From positions 434,001 to 498,000 of the forward strand of contig JADKEB010000033.1 of the NCBI GenBank assembly GCA_016718205.1: a stretch of DNA of 64,000 bases. Direction: 5' to 3'. The translations under genes were made by a program, and so were the position numbers. How positions within the stretch are numbered: position 1 is the stretch's first letter; the number at the start of each line of letters is the position of its first letter. The notes under the pieces are model-generated. The model made no database searches. It was not told the DNA's origin and saw nothing but the letters and a program-made list of their open reading frames with translations. The stretch is from Saprospiraceae bacterium (GTDB lineage: Bacteria > Bacteroidota > Bacteroidia > Chitinophagales > Saprospiraceae). This document shows, piece by piece, positions 57,901-64,000 of the stretch.

Positions 57901-58222
57901 GCTGACAGATATGTTGCAAAAAATTTATGCTGTCAAAAAGGATATCATACCTGTAAAGCTTAAATTATATGGAGATGACACCAGAGCAAGAAGGGAATTT
58001 GAGACAAAACCTGCGATCAGTGACAGGCTCTATGGAGTAGTTTACAGCATTTGGAATAGTACATCCGATGTGCCTCAGACATTTAAAGATGCTTTTTCCA
58101 TAGCAGAAAAACAATACAATGAGCTATATCCAGAAATTAAGGAGTTACACTCTAAAACAGAGAAAATAGAAGCAGAACTCAACAAAACAAAGCACCATAT
58201 ACTCAGGCAGATGGCCGGATAA
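54905..58222 (+). CDS. Sortilin/BNR-repeat secreted protein (VPS10-like propeller)
   Basis: 1105 residues with a signal peptide (FIPFAAIALMVTFTSPLYSQ), a Lys/Glu/Thr-rich spacer, and two stretches of BNR/Asp-box blades (SGGVWKTTNRG, GVYKSSDGGKSW, GVYKTTDGGATW, AIYKSTDAGATW, KVFRTDDQGNSW, GLIHHTTDGGKNW, YVLKSMDSGKTW). The Asp-box repeats build the beta-propeller seen in sialidases and sortilin-like proteins, but no catalytic residues of sialidase are apparent. The C-terminal 300 residues are beta-sandwich then helical (PAPDQLFGAAPQGHLVMPGEYQV). Common in Bacteroidota; substrate unknown. Terminator follows. Confidence 0.85.
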   Translation: MLRRFIPFAAIALMVTFTSPLYSQKSKAQEKTEKSDKTEKTEKKDNPYNASLFANLRFRSIGPAVTSGRVSDFAVNPKNHSEYYVATSSGGVWKTTNRGVTYQPIFDGEGSYSIGCVSLDPNNSSTVWVGSGENNNQRSVSYGDGVYKSSDGGKSWKNMGLKNSEHISQIIVDPKDPNVIYVGAYGPVWSEGGERGVYKTTDGGATWTCVKSVSSYTGCNDLVMDPRDNKVLYAAFHQRMRKVYTYIGGGPESAIYKSTDAGATWAKVEGGLPGGDIGRIGLDISPVNPDMLYAVVEANDSKGGIYRTTNKGASWEKRSGTFTSGNYYQEVTCDPHDAEKIFITDTYYKVSYDGGKTVSNLGEINKHIDNHEIWIDPKDPNHLLVGCDGGIYETYDHAKSYDFKSNLPVTQFYKVATDNEYPFYSVHGGTQDNLSLGGPSRTTSANGIVNADWYVTSLGDGFESQIDQSNPNIVYAQSQYGGLVRYDRKSGEYLPIKPIEGENDEAYRWNWDAPLFISQFDNKRLYFGANKVFRTDDQGNSWKVISPDLSRQIDRNKIEVMGKIWSVDAIAKNGSTDIFGQTTSIAESKLDENVLWVGTDDGLIHHTTDGGKNWTKFDNLPGVPSMSYVHQIIASLHDKNTAYVCFNHHRYGDFKPYVLKSMDSGKTWTSIASDLPVRGSVYSIAEDHVDKDLLFVGTEFGCFFSSSGGSNWLKLGSGLPTIAVRDIEIQRRENDLVLATFGRGFYVLDDYSPLRHIKKDDVAKEAIIAPVKDALMYIPRFPLGLRDKGHLGSSYFNTPNPEMGAVITYYVKEETKKLKDIRKDREKATYEKKEKVFYPTIDSLRLEDTQEDPYLLFTISDASGSVVRHIKRTAGKGLQRFTWDMRYAPANPVTQRYTPAPDQLFGAAPQGHLVMPGEYQVTLSKYHDGVLTKMAGPVSFKAALLNQSSIPAKNMGENVAFYSKVSDMVKQLSATSNLLGDIETRLKNAETAIHDMPAPLTDMLQKIYAVKKDIIPVKLKLYGDDTRARREFETKPAISDRLYGVVYSIWNSTSDVPQTFKDAFSIAEKQYNELYPEIKELHSKTEKIEAELNKTKHHILRQMAG

Positions 58223-58251
58223 GAAGTGAATAAGTAATAAAACCGGATATC

Positions 58252-58293
58252 AAAACTCCCTTTTTGCTCTGACAATTAGGGGAGTTTTATTTT
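58252..58293 (+). terminator. Terminator after the sortilin/BNR gene
   Basis: AAAACTCCC pairs with GGGAGTTTT around a loop of about 19 bases, followed by ATTTT. Confidence 0.7.
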
Positions 58294-58357
58294 CACAGGG
58301 ATAGCAAATTCTCCACTTTTAAACAGTACTTTTGCGCTGTTAAATAATGGAGCACTC

Positions 58358-59623
58358 ATGAAAATTCTAATAGTAGGAAGTGGCGGAAGAGAACACGCTT
58401 TGGCGTGGAAAATAGCACAAAGTCCTTTGTGTAAACATTTGTACATAGCACCAGGAAATCCTGGTACAGGTACATGCGGAGAAAATGTGGCCATCGAGAT
58501 ATCTGAAATAGGCGGTCTGAAGCAATTTTGTATCGAAAAAGGCGTAGACATGCTGGTGGTAGGACCCGAAGCACCATTAGTGGATGGACTGACAGATATC
58601 ATGAGAACAGGTGAAACCAAAGATATACTCATCATAGGGCCATCTGCTGCAGGTGCTATGCTCGAAGGCAGCAAAGCATTTGCTAAAAGGTTTATGCAGA
58701 AATACGGGATCCCTACTGCTGCCTATTTTGAAGTGAATAAATCTTCCTTATACGAAGGATTTGCCTTCTTGGAAAGTCTCCGTCCGCCTTATGTATTGAA
58801 GGCTGATGGGCTTGCAGCTGGAAAAGGGGTATTGATCTGCGATGATCTTACCTTGGCTAAAAATCAGCTCGCAGAATTGCTCAATGGCAAATTTGGAAAA
58901 GCTTCAGAAAAAGTAGTCATCGAAGAGTTTTTAAGTGGCATTGAATTTTCAGTATTTGCCCTGACCGATGGCAAAGACTACATACTTTTGCCGGAAGCCA
59001 AAGACTATAAAAGAGTAGGTGAGGGTGATACCGGTCTGAATACCGGCGGTATGGGTGCGGTCTCGCCTGTGCCTTTTGTAGATGATGCCATGTGGAAAAA
59101 AGTTAAATCGCGCATCATAGAACCTACGATCAAAGGAATTGCGGCAGAAAAGATGGACTATACAGGCTTTGTATTTTTTGGATTGATCAGTGTCAACGGC
59201 CAGCCAATGGTCATTGAGTACAATTGCAGGTTGGGTGACCCGGAGACGGAGGTAGTCATACCAAGGATCAAAAGCGATCTGGTTGAAATTTTTATCAATG
59301 CAGCCAGCGGTAAGTTGGCCGAAACAAAGATCGCGATCATAAAAGAATCCGCTGCGACGGTCATGATGGTATCTGGTGGATATCCGGATGAATTTGAAAA
59401 AGGTAAACCTATAGCTGGCATAGGTGATATTCATAACAGTATAGTATTCCATTCCGGAACATCCATAAAATCAGGAGATTTAGTGACAAATGGTGGCAGA
59501 GTTCTTGCTGTTACTACCATTGATCCTGACTTCAGAAAAGCAGTTAAAACATCATTGCAAAGTGCTGATCATATCACTTTTGAGGATAAATACTATCGTA
59601 GAGATATCGGATTTGATTTATAA
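58358..59623 (+). CDS. purD: Phosphoribosylamine-glycine ligase
   Basis: Second step of purine synthesis, joining phosphoribosylamine and glycine with ATP. 421 residues. N-terminal motif ILIVGSGGREHALAWKI; VVGPEAPLVDGL; the ATP-grasp part with ADGLAAGKGVLIC, VIEEFLSGIEFSVFALTDG and LNTGGMGAVSPVP; NCRLGDPETEVVIPR near the metal-binding Asp/Glu. The start at ATG 58358 matches the family. The next gene, murF-alr, begins 12 bases after its stop, so both probably lie on one transcript. Confidence 0.97.
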   Translation: MKILIVGSGGREHALAWKIAQSPLCKHLYIAPGNPGTGTCGENVAIEISEIGGLKQFCIEKGVDMLVVGPEAPLVDGLTDIMRTGETKDILIIGPSAAGAMLEGSKAFAKRFMQKYGIPTAAYFEVNKSSLYEGFAFLESLRPPYVLKADGLAAGKGVLICDDLTLAKNQLAELLNGKFGKASEKVVIEEFLSGIEFSVFALTDGKDYILLPEAKDYKRVGEGDTGLNTGGMGAVSPVPFVDDAMWKKVKSRIIEPTIKGIAAEKMDYTGFVFFGLISVNGQPMVIEYNCRLGDPETEVVIPRIKSDLVEIFINAASGKLAETKIAIIKESAATVMMVSGGYPDEFEKGKPIAGIGDIHNSIVFHSGTSIKSGDLVTNGGRVLAVTTIDPDFRKAVKTSLQSADHITFEDKYYRRDIGFDL

Positions 59624-59635
59624 TATTTTTTGCAA

Positions 59636-62113
59636 ATGAAAAGATATACAGCCAAAGAGATTGCTGAAATATTAGGAGTTTCTACTTCTGGGATTGCGCA
59701 CCCTGACTTTGAAATTGAAACTATAACAACCGATACCCGCACAGTCAATACTCCCGATTCTGCTATTTTTTTTGCATTGCCCGGCAGTATCAATGATGGC
59801 CATGATTTTATACGGGACGCAGTATCAAAAGGTATAAAAAATATAGTTGTAAGCCTGAATACAGGTCAGATTGATGCGGATATCAATTTTTATAAGGTTG
59901 AAAATACACTTCTGGCTCTTCAGAAACTGGCAGCATATCACAGGGCTTCATTTCCGGATTTAGAAGTTTTGGCTATCACCGGCAGTAATGGAAAGACCAC
60001 TATCAAGGAATGGTTGTCACAGCTTATCCTTGACAGACAAGTAGTTAAGAGTCCCAAGAGTTATAACTCTCAGACCGGAGTGGCATTATCCTTATGGCAG
60101 ATCAGGGACAGCGACCAATTAGGTATATTTGAAGCAGGCATTTCAAAAGTAGGTGAGATGGCAGCCCTGGAAAAAATGATCAAGCCCAACATCGGTTTAT
60201 TCACCATGATAGGTGATGCCCATGCTGAAGGTTTTGAAAATACAGATCAAAAACTTTATGAAAAACTACAATTATTTAAAGATGCCCGAGCAATTATTTT
60301 TGAAGAAGACGATATCATAGTAAGTCTTGCCATTCGGGACAGGTACGAGGATAAGGAGTTATATAGTTGGGGATGGGGCGAACATTCCACCCTTTTTGTC
60401 ATTAAGGGTATGAAACAAACGCTTCATGGTACGGAAATAAAAATCCGTTACAACAATGAAATCCTGAAGTTTCAGCTTCCTTTTGTCGAGAAGGCATCTA
60501 TAGACAATGCTTTGCATTGTTTGGCAGCTTTATTTGTTATAGGTATATCGATTGATGATGCTACATCAGGGCTGCTCCATTTACACAACTTGCCTATGAG
60601 GCTGGAATTGAAAAATGGGATTAATGGCAGTATTTTGGTCAATGATACCTACAATGCTGATATACAATCCTTCAGGATGGCCATGGATTTTGTTGAGCAG
60701 CAGGCAGGACACAGGGAAAAAGTTGTAATCATTTCTGATTTTATGCAGACCGGACTTACCCGAACAGAATTAAATCATGCACTGGCAGACATTATCAATA
60801 AACATAAGGTCAAACAAGTCATCGGCATTGGAAATACAGTGGAATACCTGAAGGGATTTCTTAATCAGGATATCTCATTTCAGCATTTTGTAACAACTGA
60901 AAAACTTTTAGAGCAAGTTCATGAATTAGATCTATCCCAAATGATGATTTTGTTAAAAGGAGCTAGGATGTTCAAACTGGAAAAGATTGTCGATTTTCTT
61001 TCAGAAAAGATACATACAGCGACCCTTGAAACCGATCTTCAGGCGTTAGGGCACAATCTCAGGGTTTTTTCTCAATACGTAAAAAAGGAAACTAAAATCA
61101 TCGCTGTCATCAAAGCATCAGCTTATGGAAGCGGAAGCGAAGAACTTGCCAAATTTCTCGAGCACAGAAAGGTAGCATATGTAGCCGTAGCCTATATTGA
61201 CGAAGGCATCCAATTGAGGAAAGCTGGAATACAATTACCTATAATGGTACTGAATCCTGATCGCAACAGCGTCAATGATATGGCCAACTATGATCTCGAA
61301 CCGGAAGTGTACAGCAATGAACAATTAAGAGAAATGATAGATTATTTAAAATTGGCCAATAAATCAAACTTTAAAATCCACATCAAGATAGATACGGGCA
61401 TGCACAGAATGGGGTTTATGAGTGATGATATTCCCTTATTAACAGAGCAACTTGAAAATACCCGATTGATAAAGGTGGCTTCTGTGTTCAGTCACCTCAG
61501 TAGCAGCGAAGATGCTGGTGATGATGCATTCACAGAATATCAGGTAGCACTTTTGAACAAACATTTTGAAACCCTTGCCTCAGCATTTGGATATCGACCA
61601 CTTAAACATATTCTCAATTCTGCAGGCATTGTCCGGTTTCCGCAATACCATTTTGACATGGTCAGATTAGGATTGGGTTTGTATGGAATAGATAGCACCG
61701 GTATTTTGACCGAACAGCTTGAAAAAGTACACACCCTAAAGGCTAATGTGATTCAGATAAAGGATGTGGGTAGGGATGCCTTCATAGGATATAATAGGAG
61801 AGGTCAGGTATCAAAGTTGGGGAAAATAGCTGTCATTAACATAGGATATGCCGACGGTCTGCTTCGAAATTCCGGTAACGGGCGATATAGTGTCAGTATC
61901 CATGGGGTCGATTTTCCGATCATTGGTAATGTTTGTATGGATTTAACGATCATCGACATAGGCGGAGGAGTTGATATAAAAGTCGGGGATGAAGCAGTGA
62001 TCTTCGGTAAAGATAAACCTGTCGAAGCCCTGGCATCAGTTTGTGGCACGATCCCGTATGAGATATTGAGCAGGATTTCCAACAGGATCAAACGGCTGTA
62101 TATTCAGGGTTAG
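59636..62113 (+). CDS. murF-alr: Bifunctional MurF ligase / alanine racemase fusion
   Basis: Makes D-alanine and adds D-Ala-D-Ala to the peptidoglycan precursor. The N-terminal half (1 to about 450) is MurF: TDTRTVNTPDSAIFFALPG, ATP site AITGSNGKTTIKEWL, and VNDTYNADIQSFRMAMDF. The C-terminal half (about 460-825) is alanine racemase: the PLP Lys in IIAVIKASAYGSGSEEL, IHIKIDTGMHRMGF, RLGLGLYG, NIGYADGLLRNSGNG and GNVCMDLTIIDIG. The fusion is characteristic of Bacteroidota. ATG 59636 is preferred to TTG 59630. The stop TAG overlaps the first bases of repeat copy E, so the insertion may have supplied the stop codon. Confidence 0.95.
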   Translation: MKRYTAKEIAEILGVSTSGIAHPDFEIETITTDTRTVNTPDSAIFFALPGSINDGHDFIRDAVSKGIKNIVVSLNTGQIDADINFYKVENTLLALQKLAAYHRASFPDLEVLAITGSNGKTTIKEWLSQLILDRQVVKSPKSYNSQTGVALSLWQIRDSDQLGIFEAGISKVGEMAALEKMIKPNIGLFTMIGDAHAEGFENTDQKLYEKLQLFKDARAIIFEEDDIIVSLAIRDRYEDKELYSWGWGEHSTLFVIKGMKQTLHGTEIKIRYNNEILKFQLPFVEKASIDNALHCLAALFVIGISIDDATSGLLHLHNLPMRLELKNGINGSILVNDTYNADIQSFRMAMDFVEQQAGHREKVVIISDFMQTGLTRTELNHALADIINKHKVKQVIGIGNTVEYLKGFLNQDISFQHFVTTEKLLEQVHELDLSQMMILLKGARMFKLEKIVDFLSEKIHTATLETDLQALGHNLRVFSQYVKKETKIIAVIKASAYGSGSEELAKFLEHRKVAYVAVAYIDEGIQLRKAGIQLPIMVLNPDRNSVNDMANYDLEPEVYSNEQLREMIDYLKLANKSNFKIHIKIDTGMHRMGFMSDDIPLLTEQLENTRLIKVASVFSHLSSSEDAGDDAFTEYQVALLNKHFETLASAFGYRPLKHILNSAGIVRFPQYHFDMVRLGLGLYGIDSTGILTEQLEKVHTLKANVIQIKDVGRDAFIGYNRRGQVSKLGKIAVINIGYADGLLRNSGNGRYSVSIHGVDFPIIGNVCMDLTIIDIGGGVDIKVGDEAVIFGKDKPVEALASVCGTIPYEILSRISNRIKRLYIQG

Positions 62114-62551
62114 AGTATGTTTAAAGTTTCATCATTTGGCTCCAAGCGGCAAATTTAATTTTCTGTTGCGTTATATTTTTTGCGGTACCGCGTCAAGCTA
62201 TACTTGAGCAACCAGCTATATACGGTATTCGCTGCGAGCCGGACTGAATGGTGCAAAGCAAAATCGTGATACGAAATCACGATTTAATGAAAGGAACCAA
62301 GCAAGCCCGCTTCCCTCAAATCGTGGCAAGCTCTGAAGAGCCTGTCAAGCTATGCTTGAGACGACCTACGCTATTCCCATTTGATTGGATGGGTGGCTTT
62401 CACAGTTCCTTTACTTCGACTACGCTCAGTACAACGTGTTATCGAGTAAAAATTTTACTCGATTCTCGTCAAAAGACGAGACCACTCAGTCATCTTACAT
62501 AAAATTAAATTTGAACACTTTCGCTCAAACATGAAAATTTAAACATACTCT
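62112..62551. mobile_element. MITE-like element, copy E (440 bp)
   Basis: Ends AGAGTATGTTTAAA and TTTAAACATACTCT. In reverse complement it aligns along its length with copy B, with an extra block of about 90 bases containing the sequence also found at 653-687. Internal hairpins AAATCGTGATTTCGTATCACGATTT-type and CGAGTAAA...TTTACTCG are conserved. No gene. Its first base lies inside the murF-alr stop codon. Confidence 0.85.
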
Positions 62552-62554
62552 TAA

Positions 62555-62590
62555 TAAAAAAGCCTGATGGATGACAACCAGGCTTTTTTC
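62555..62590. terminator. Bidirectional terminator after murF-alr and the element
   Basis: AAAAAAGCCTG pairs with CAGGCTTTTTT around a 12-base loop; the A- and T-runs make it usable from both sides, serving murF-alr and the convergent DUF6249 gene. Confidence 0.85.
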
Positions 62591-62607
62591 CATTTCTTTC
62601 CGATTGA

Positions 62608-62964
62608 CTATACCATATCTTCCGGATCTTTAATTCTTTCCTTTCGCTTACCTTCTATGTAGAAGTGATAGATGATGAGTGACATCCCACCTAAAACAAG
62701 GATGCTTACAAAAACTCCTGTCGGTTCTGTATGGAGAATGCTGTCAACGATCATACCTATGAGTAGCCCCAATCCTACAGATAAAAGAAGCAGTCCTACT
62801 TTTAATGATCCGTTTGATTCTCCATCTTTCTCATCAAATATTCTGGCTGTTCTGCCGGAATTGATAAGTGCCATTCTTTCTGTATGCCGGGTTTTAAAAA
62901 AAGTTACAATCAACACAATTAGTGTGATAAAGAGACCAATTGTTGCAATAATTTGAGATGCCAT
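62608..62964 (-). CDS. DUF6249-like small membrane protein
   Basis: 118 residues with three membrane segments: an N-terminal IIATIGLFITLIVLIVTFF, then VGLLLLSVGLGLLIGMIVD and GVFVSILVLGGMSLIIYHF, with a charged stretch (FFKTRHTERMALINSG) after the first. The ERMALI motif after the first helix is typical of this family, which often follows ECF sigma and anti-sigma genes in Bacteroidota. Function unknown. A further operon of that style begins to the right on the same strand. Confidence 0.7.
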   Translation of the reverse strand: MASQIIATIGLFITLIVLIVTFFKTRHTERMALINSGRTARIFDEKDGESNGSLKVGLLLLSVGLGLLIGMIVDSILHTEPTGVFVSILVLGGMSLIIYHFYIEGKRKERIKDPEDMV

Positions 62965-63040
62965 AATTTGTTAAATTTTATTTGTTTAATTTATTACGGC
63001 ATCGGTGAGATGTTGGTTACACTTTTAGTAGACTTTGTTT

Positions 63041-63151
63041 CAATGTCGTTTAGATAAAGTGTTTTTATTTGTTTTTACCCATCCTAATCCTTCCCTTAGA
63101 AGGGCTTAGAAGGGAAGGACTTCATAATTTAGCCTTATCTAAACGACATTG
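63041..63151. mobile_element. 111-bp element with 17-bp inverted ends
   Basis: CAATGTCGTTTAGATAA at the left and TTATCTAAACGACATTG at the right are perfect inverted repeats. Inside lies a second hairpin (CCTTCCC with GGGAAGG). No gene. Fits a minimal MITE; the inner hairpin lacks a T-run and is not a terminator. Confidence 0.75.
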
Positions 63152-63218
63152 GATTTTATTTGAAAAAAAACCTGCACAGACGAAAACCAATTTCTTTGGA
63201 CATTATTGACAATCTGTG

Positions 63219-63668
63219 TTATTCTTTTTTATGGTTTTTTCTCCTTTCCTTCACACCTGAAATCAACTTTTCTTTAAACTCTTTTTCTGCTCTGTACAGC
63301 CTGGCAATTTTTTTGGCTGGAATAGCCGATTTCATTTTTTGAATATACTTTTTCTGTATTTCGATCTCTTTTGATCTGCCATCGAGCATTTTTATGAGCA
63401 TATCTTCAGCTTCTTTGTCACTCAGGTCCCTTTTAAATTGTATGTCAAGAGATGATTTAAGCTGTTCAAGTTCTGTATGATATGCATTGTACAATGGCCA
63501 GAATTTCTGAGCTTCTGACTCACTGAGTTCCAGTTGATTGGTGATATATGCTACTCTTTGAGCATTTATTTTATCCTTCACCCTTTCTTTGACTTGGGTT
63601 TCCTGAGCATTGATGGTATAAAACCCCAAAAGGGCAAACATCAAAATTGAAATTTTAATTTTATTCAT
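63219..63668 (-). CDS. Spy/CpxP-like periplasmic stress protein
   Basis: 149 residues: signal peptide (ISILMFALLGFYTINAQE), then helical, Lys/Glu-rich sequence with AYITNQLELSESEAQKFWPLY and KMLDGRSKEIEIQKKYIQKM, which follows the LTxxQ-type helical hairpins of Spy/CpxP and the heavy-metal sensor-like proteins. The L-x-L-S-x-x-E-A-x-x-F-W-P-L-Y motif is common in Bacteroidota versions located after ECF sigma/anti-sigma genes. Probably a periplasmic chaperone or sensor. The incomplete gene to the right lies on the same strand 89 bases away. Confidence 0.75.
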   Translation of the reverse strand: MNKIKISILMFALLGFYTINAQETQVKERVKDKINAQRVAYITNQLELSESEAQKFWPLYNAYHTELEQLKSSLDIQFKRDLSDKEAEDMLIKMLDGRSKEIEIQKKYIQKMKSAIPAKKIARLYRAEKEFKEKLISGVKERRKNHKKE

Positions 63669-63757
63669 GACATTAATTTTAGTATGTAATATAAATAGGT
63701 TAAAGTGTTTAAAAATAATTGTATTTATGACTACGTGGTGCGTGGTAGATAATCTTT

Positions 63758-64000
63758 TTAAAAATCAATCTCGCTATCCATCCATGTTGTTTCATCTTCT
63801 ATTTGATCAAGGTTAAGCTCATCCATTACGATATCTTCTTCTTCAATAAGGCCTTGCTCTATGAGCATATTGATATCATATTCACCAATGTTATCATGGA
63901 TATATTCCAAATATTCTGCAGTATCACCTGTAGCCAAAGCGAGACCTGCATCAGGTTTTTCAATTCTGGTAAAAACAAACCAAGCTGTCAAAACAAAAGT
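63758..64000 (-). CDS. Partial membrane protein, possible anti-sigma factor
   Basis: The frame is open to the right window edge. It reads a hydrophobic TFVLTAWFVFTR at the edge, then a short acidic periplasmic tail (AEYLEYIHDNIGEYD ... DEIDF-like end, with ETTWMDSEIDF last). Position before a Spy-like gene fits the usual anti-sigma place in this kind of operon. The N-terminus is missing, so no family can be given. Confidence 0.5.
   Translation of the reverse strand, partial: TFVLTAWFVFTRIEKPDAGLALATGDTAEYLEYIHDNIGEYDINMLIEQGLIEEEDIVMDELNLDQIEDETTWMDSEIDF

Overview
The window is about 64 kb of an AT-rich genome that looks like a Bacteroidota, most likely a Saprospiria-type member. The support is: type IX secretion (T9SS) sorting domains on two very large surface proteins, a PorT barrel gene overlapping ubiE, a MurF-Alr fusion, a Rho with a long inserted N-terminal region, LptD- and Omp85-type outer-membrane proteins, ECF-sigma/anti-sigma operons, and promoters of the TTTG ... 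TAnnTTTG type. Genus or species cannot be read from this. No rRNA, tRNA or CRISPR was seen.

Layout: 1-14 kb holds envelope and surface genes (Omp85 C-terminus, a secreted Mn-type superoxide dismutase with an extra C-terminal helical domain, a giant HYR/lectin/dockerin/cohesin T9SS protein with two in-frame stops, a Tas-like aldo-keto reductase, a divergent amidase/lptD pair). 14-30 kb is mostly housekeeping (porT-ubiE, marC, a DUF4407 protein, frr, a YugP-like protease, serS, rho, rpmH-rnpA, an ECF sigma/anti-sigma-barrel pair, trpS), interrupted by an extreme polypyrimidine tract at 17.0-17.2 kb. 30-36.3 kb is an accessory island: a C39-peptidase ABC exporter, a thioredoxin-like protein fused to the same operon, and two or three short double-glycine-leader peptides missed by ordinary gene calling because they are so small. 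Together these make a plausible disulfide-bonded bacteriocin or signalling-peptide system. 36.5-41.6 kb is a tandem duplication of a module made of an Rpn-type nuclease plus the 3' end of a neighbouring gene, whose intact copy sits at 40.9-41.6 kb. 41.7-54.7 kb has a candidate small RNA, guaB (frameshifted), tadA, a long FG-GAP/ASPIC T9SS protein (frameshifted), a LolA-like/YidD-like/TPR operon, outer-membrane proteins and a second ECF sigma operon. 54.9-64 kb has a sortilin/BNR-type secreted protein, purD, murF-alr and the start of a third stress-type operon.

Two themes run through the window. First, it is crowded with small non-coding mobile-like repeats: five members of a MITE-like family with AGAGTATGTTTAAA ends, plus three other elements with their own inverted repeats; one insertion can be dated by an empty site and a 3-bp duplication. 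Second, several genes carry one- to seven-base indels or in-frame stops (the HYR protein, a membrane protein in the peptide island, both Rpn copies, guaB, the FG-GAP protein, a small outer-membrane protein). Because guaB should matter for growth and many indels sit in homopolymers, some of these are probably residual sequencing or assembly errors, not true pseudogenes.
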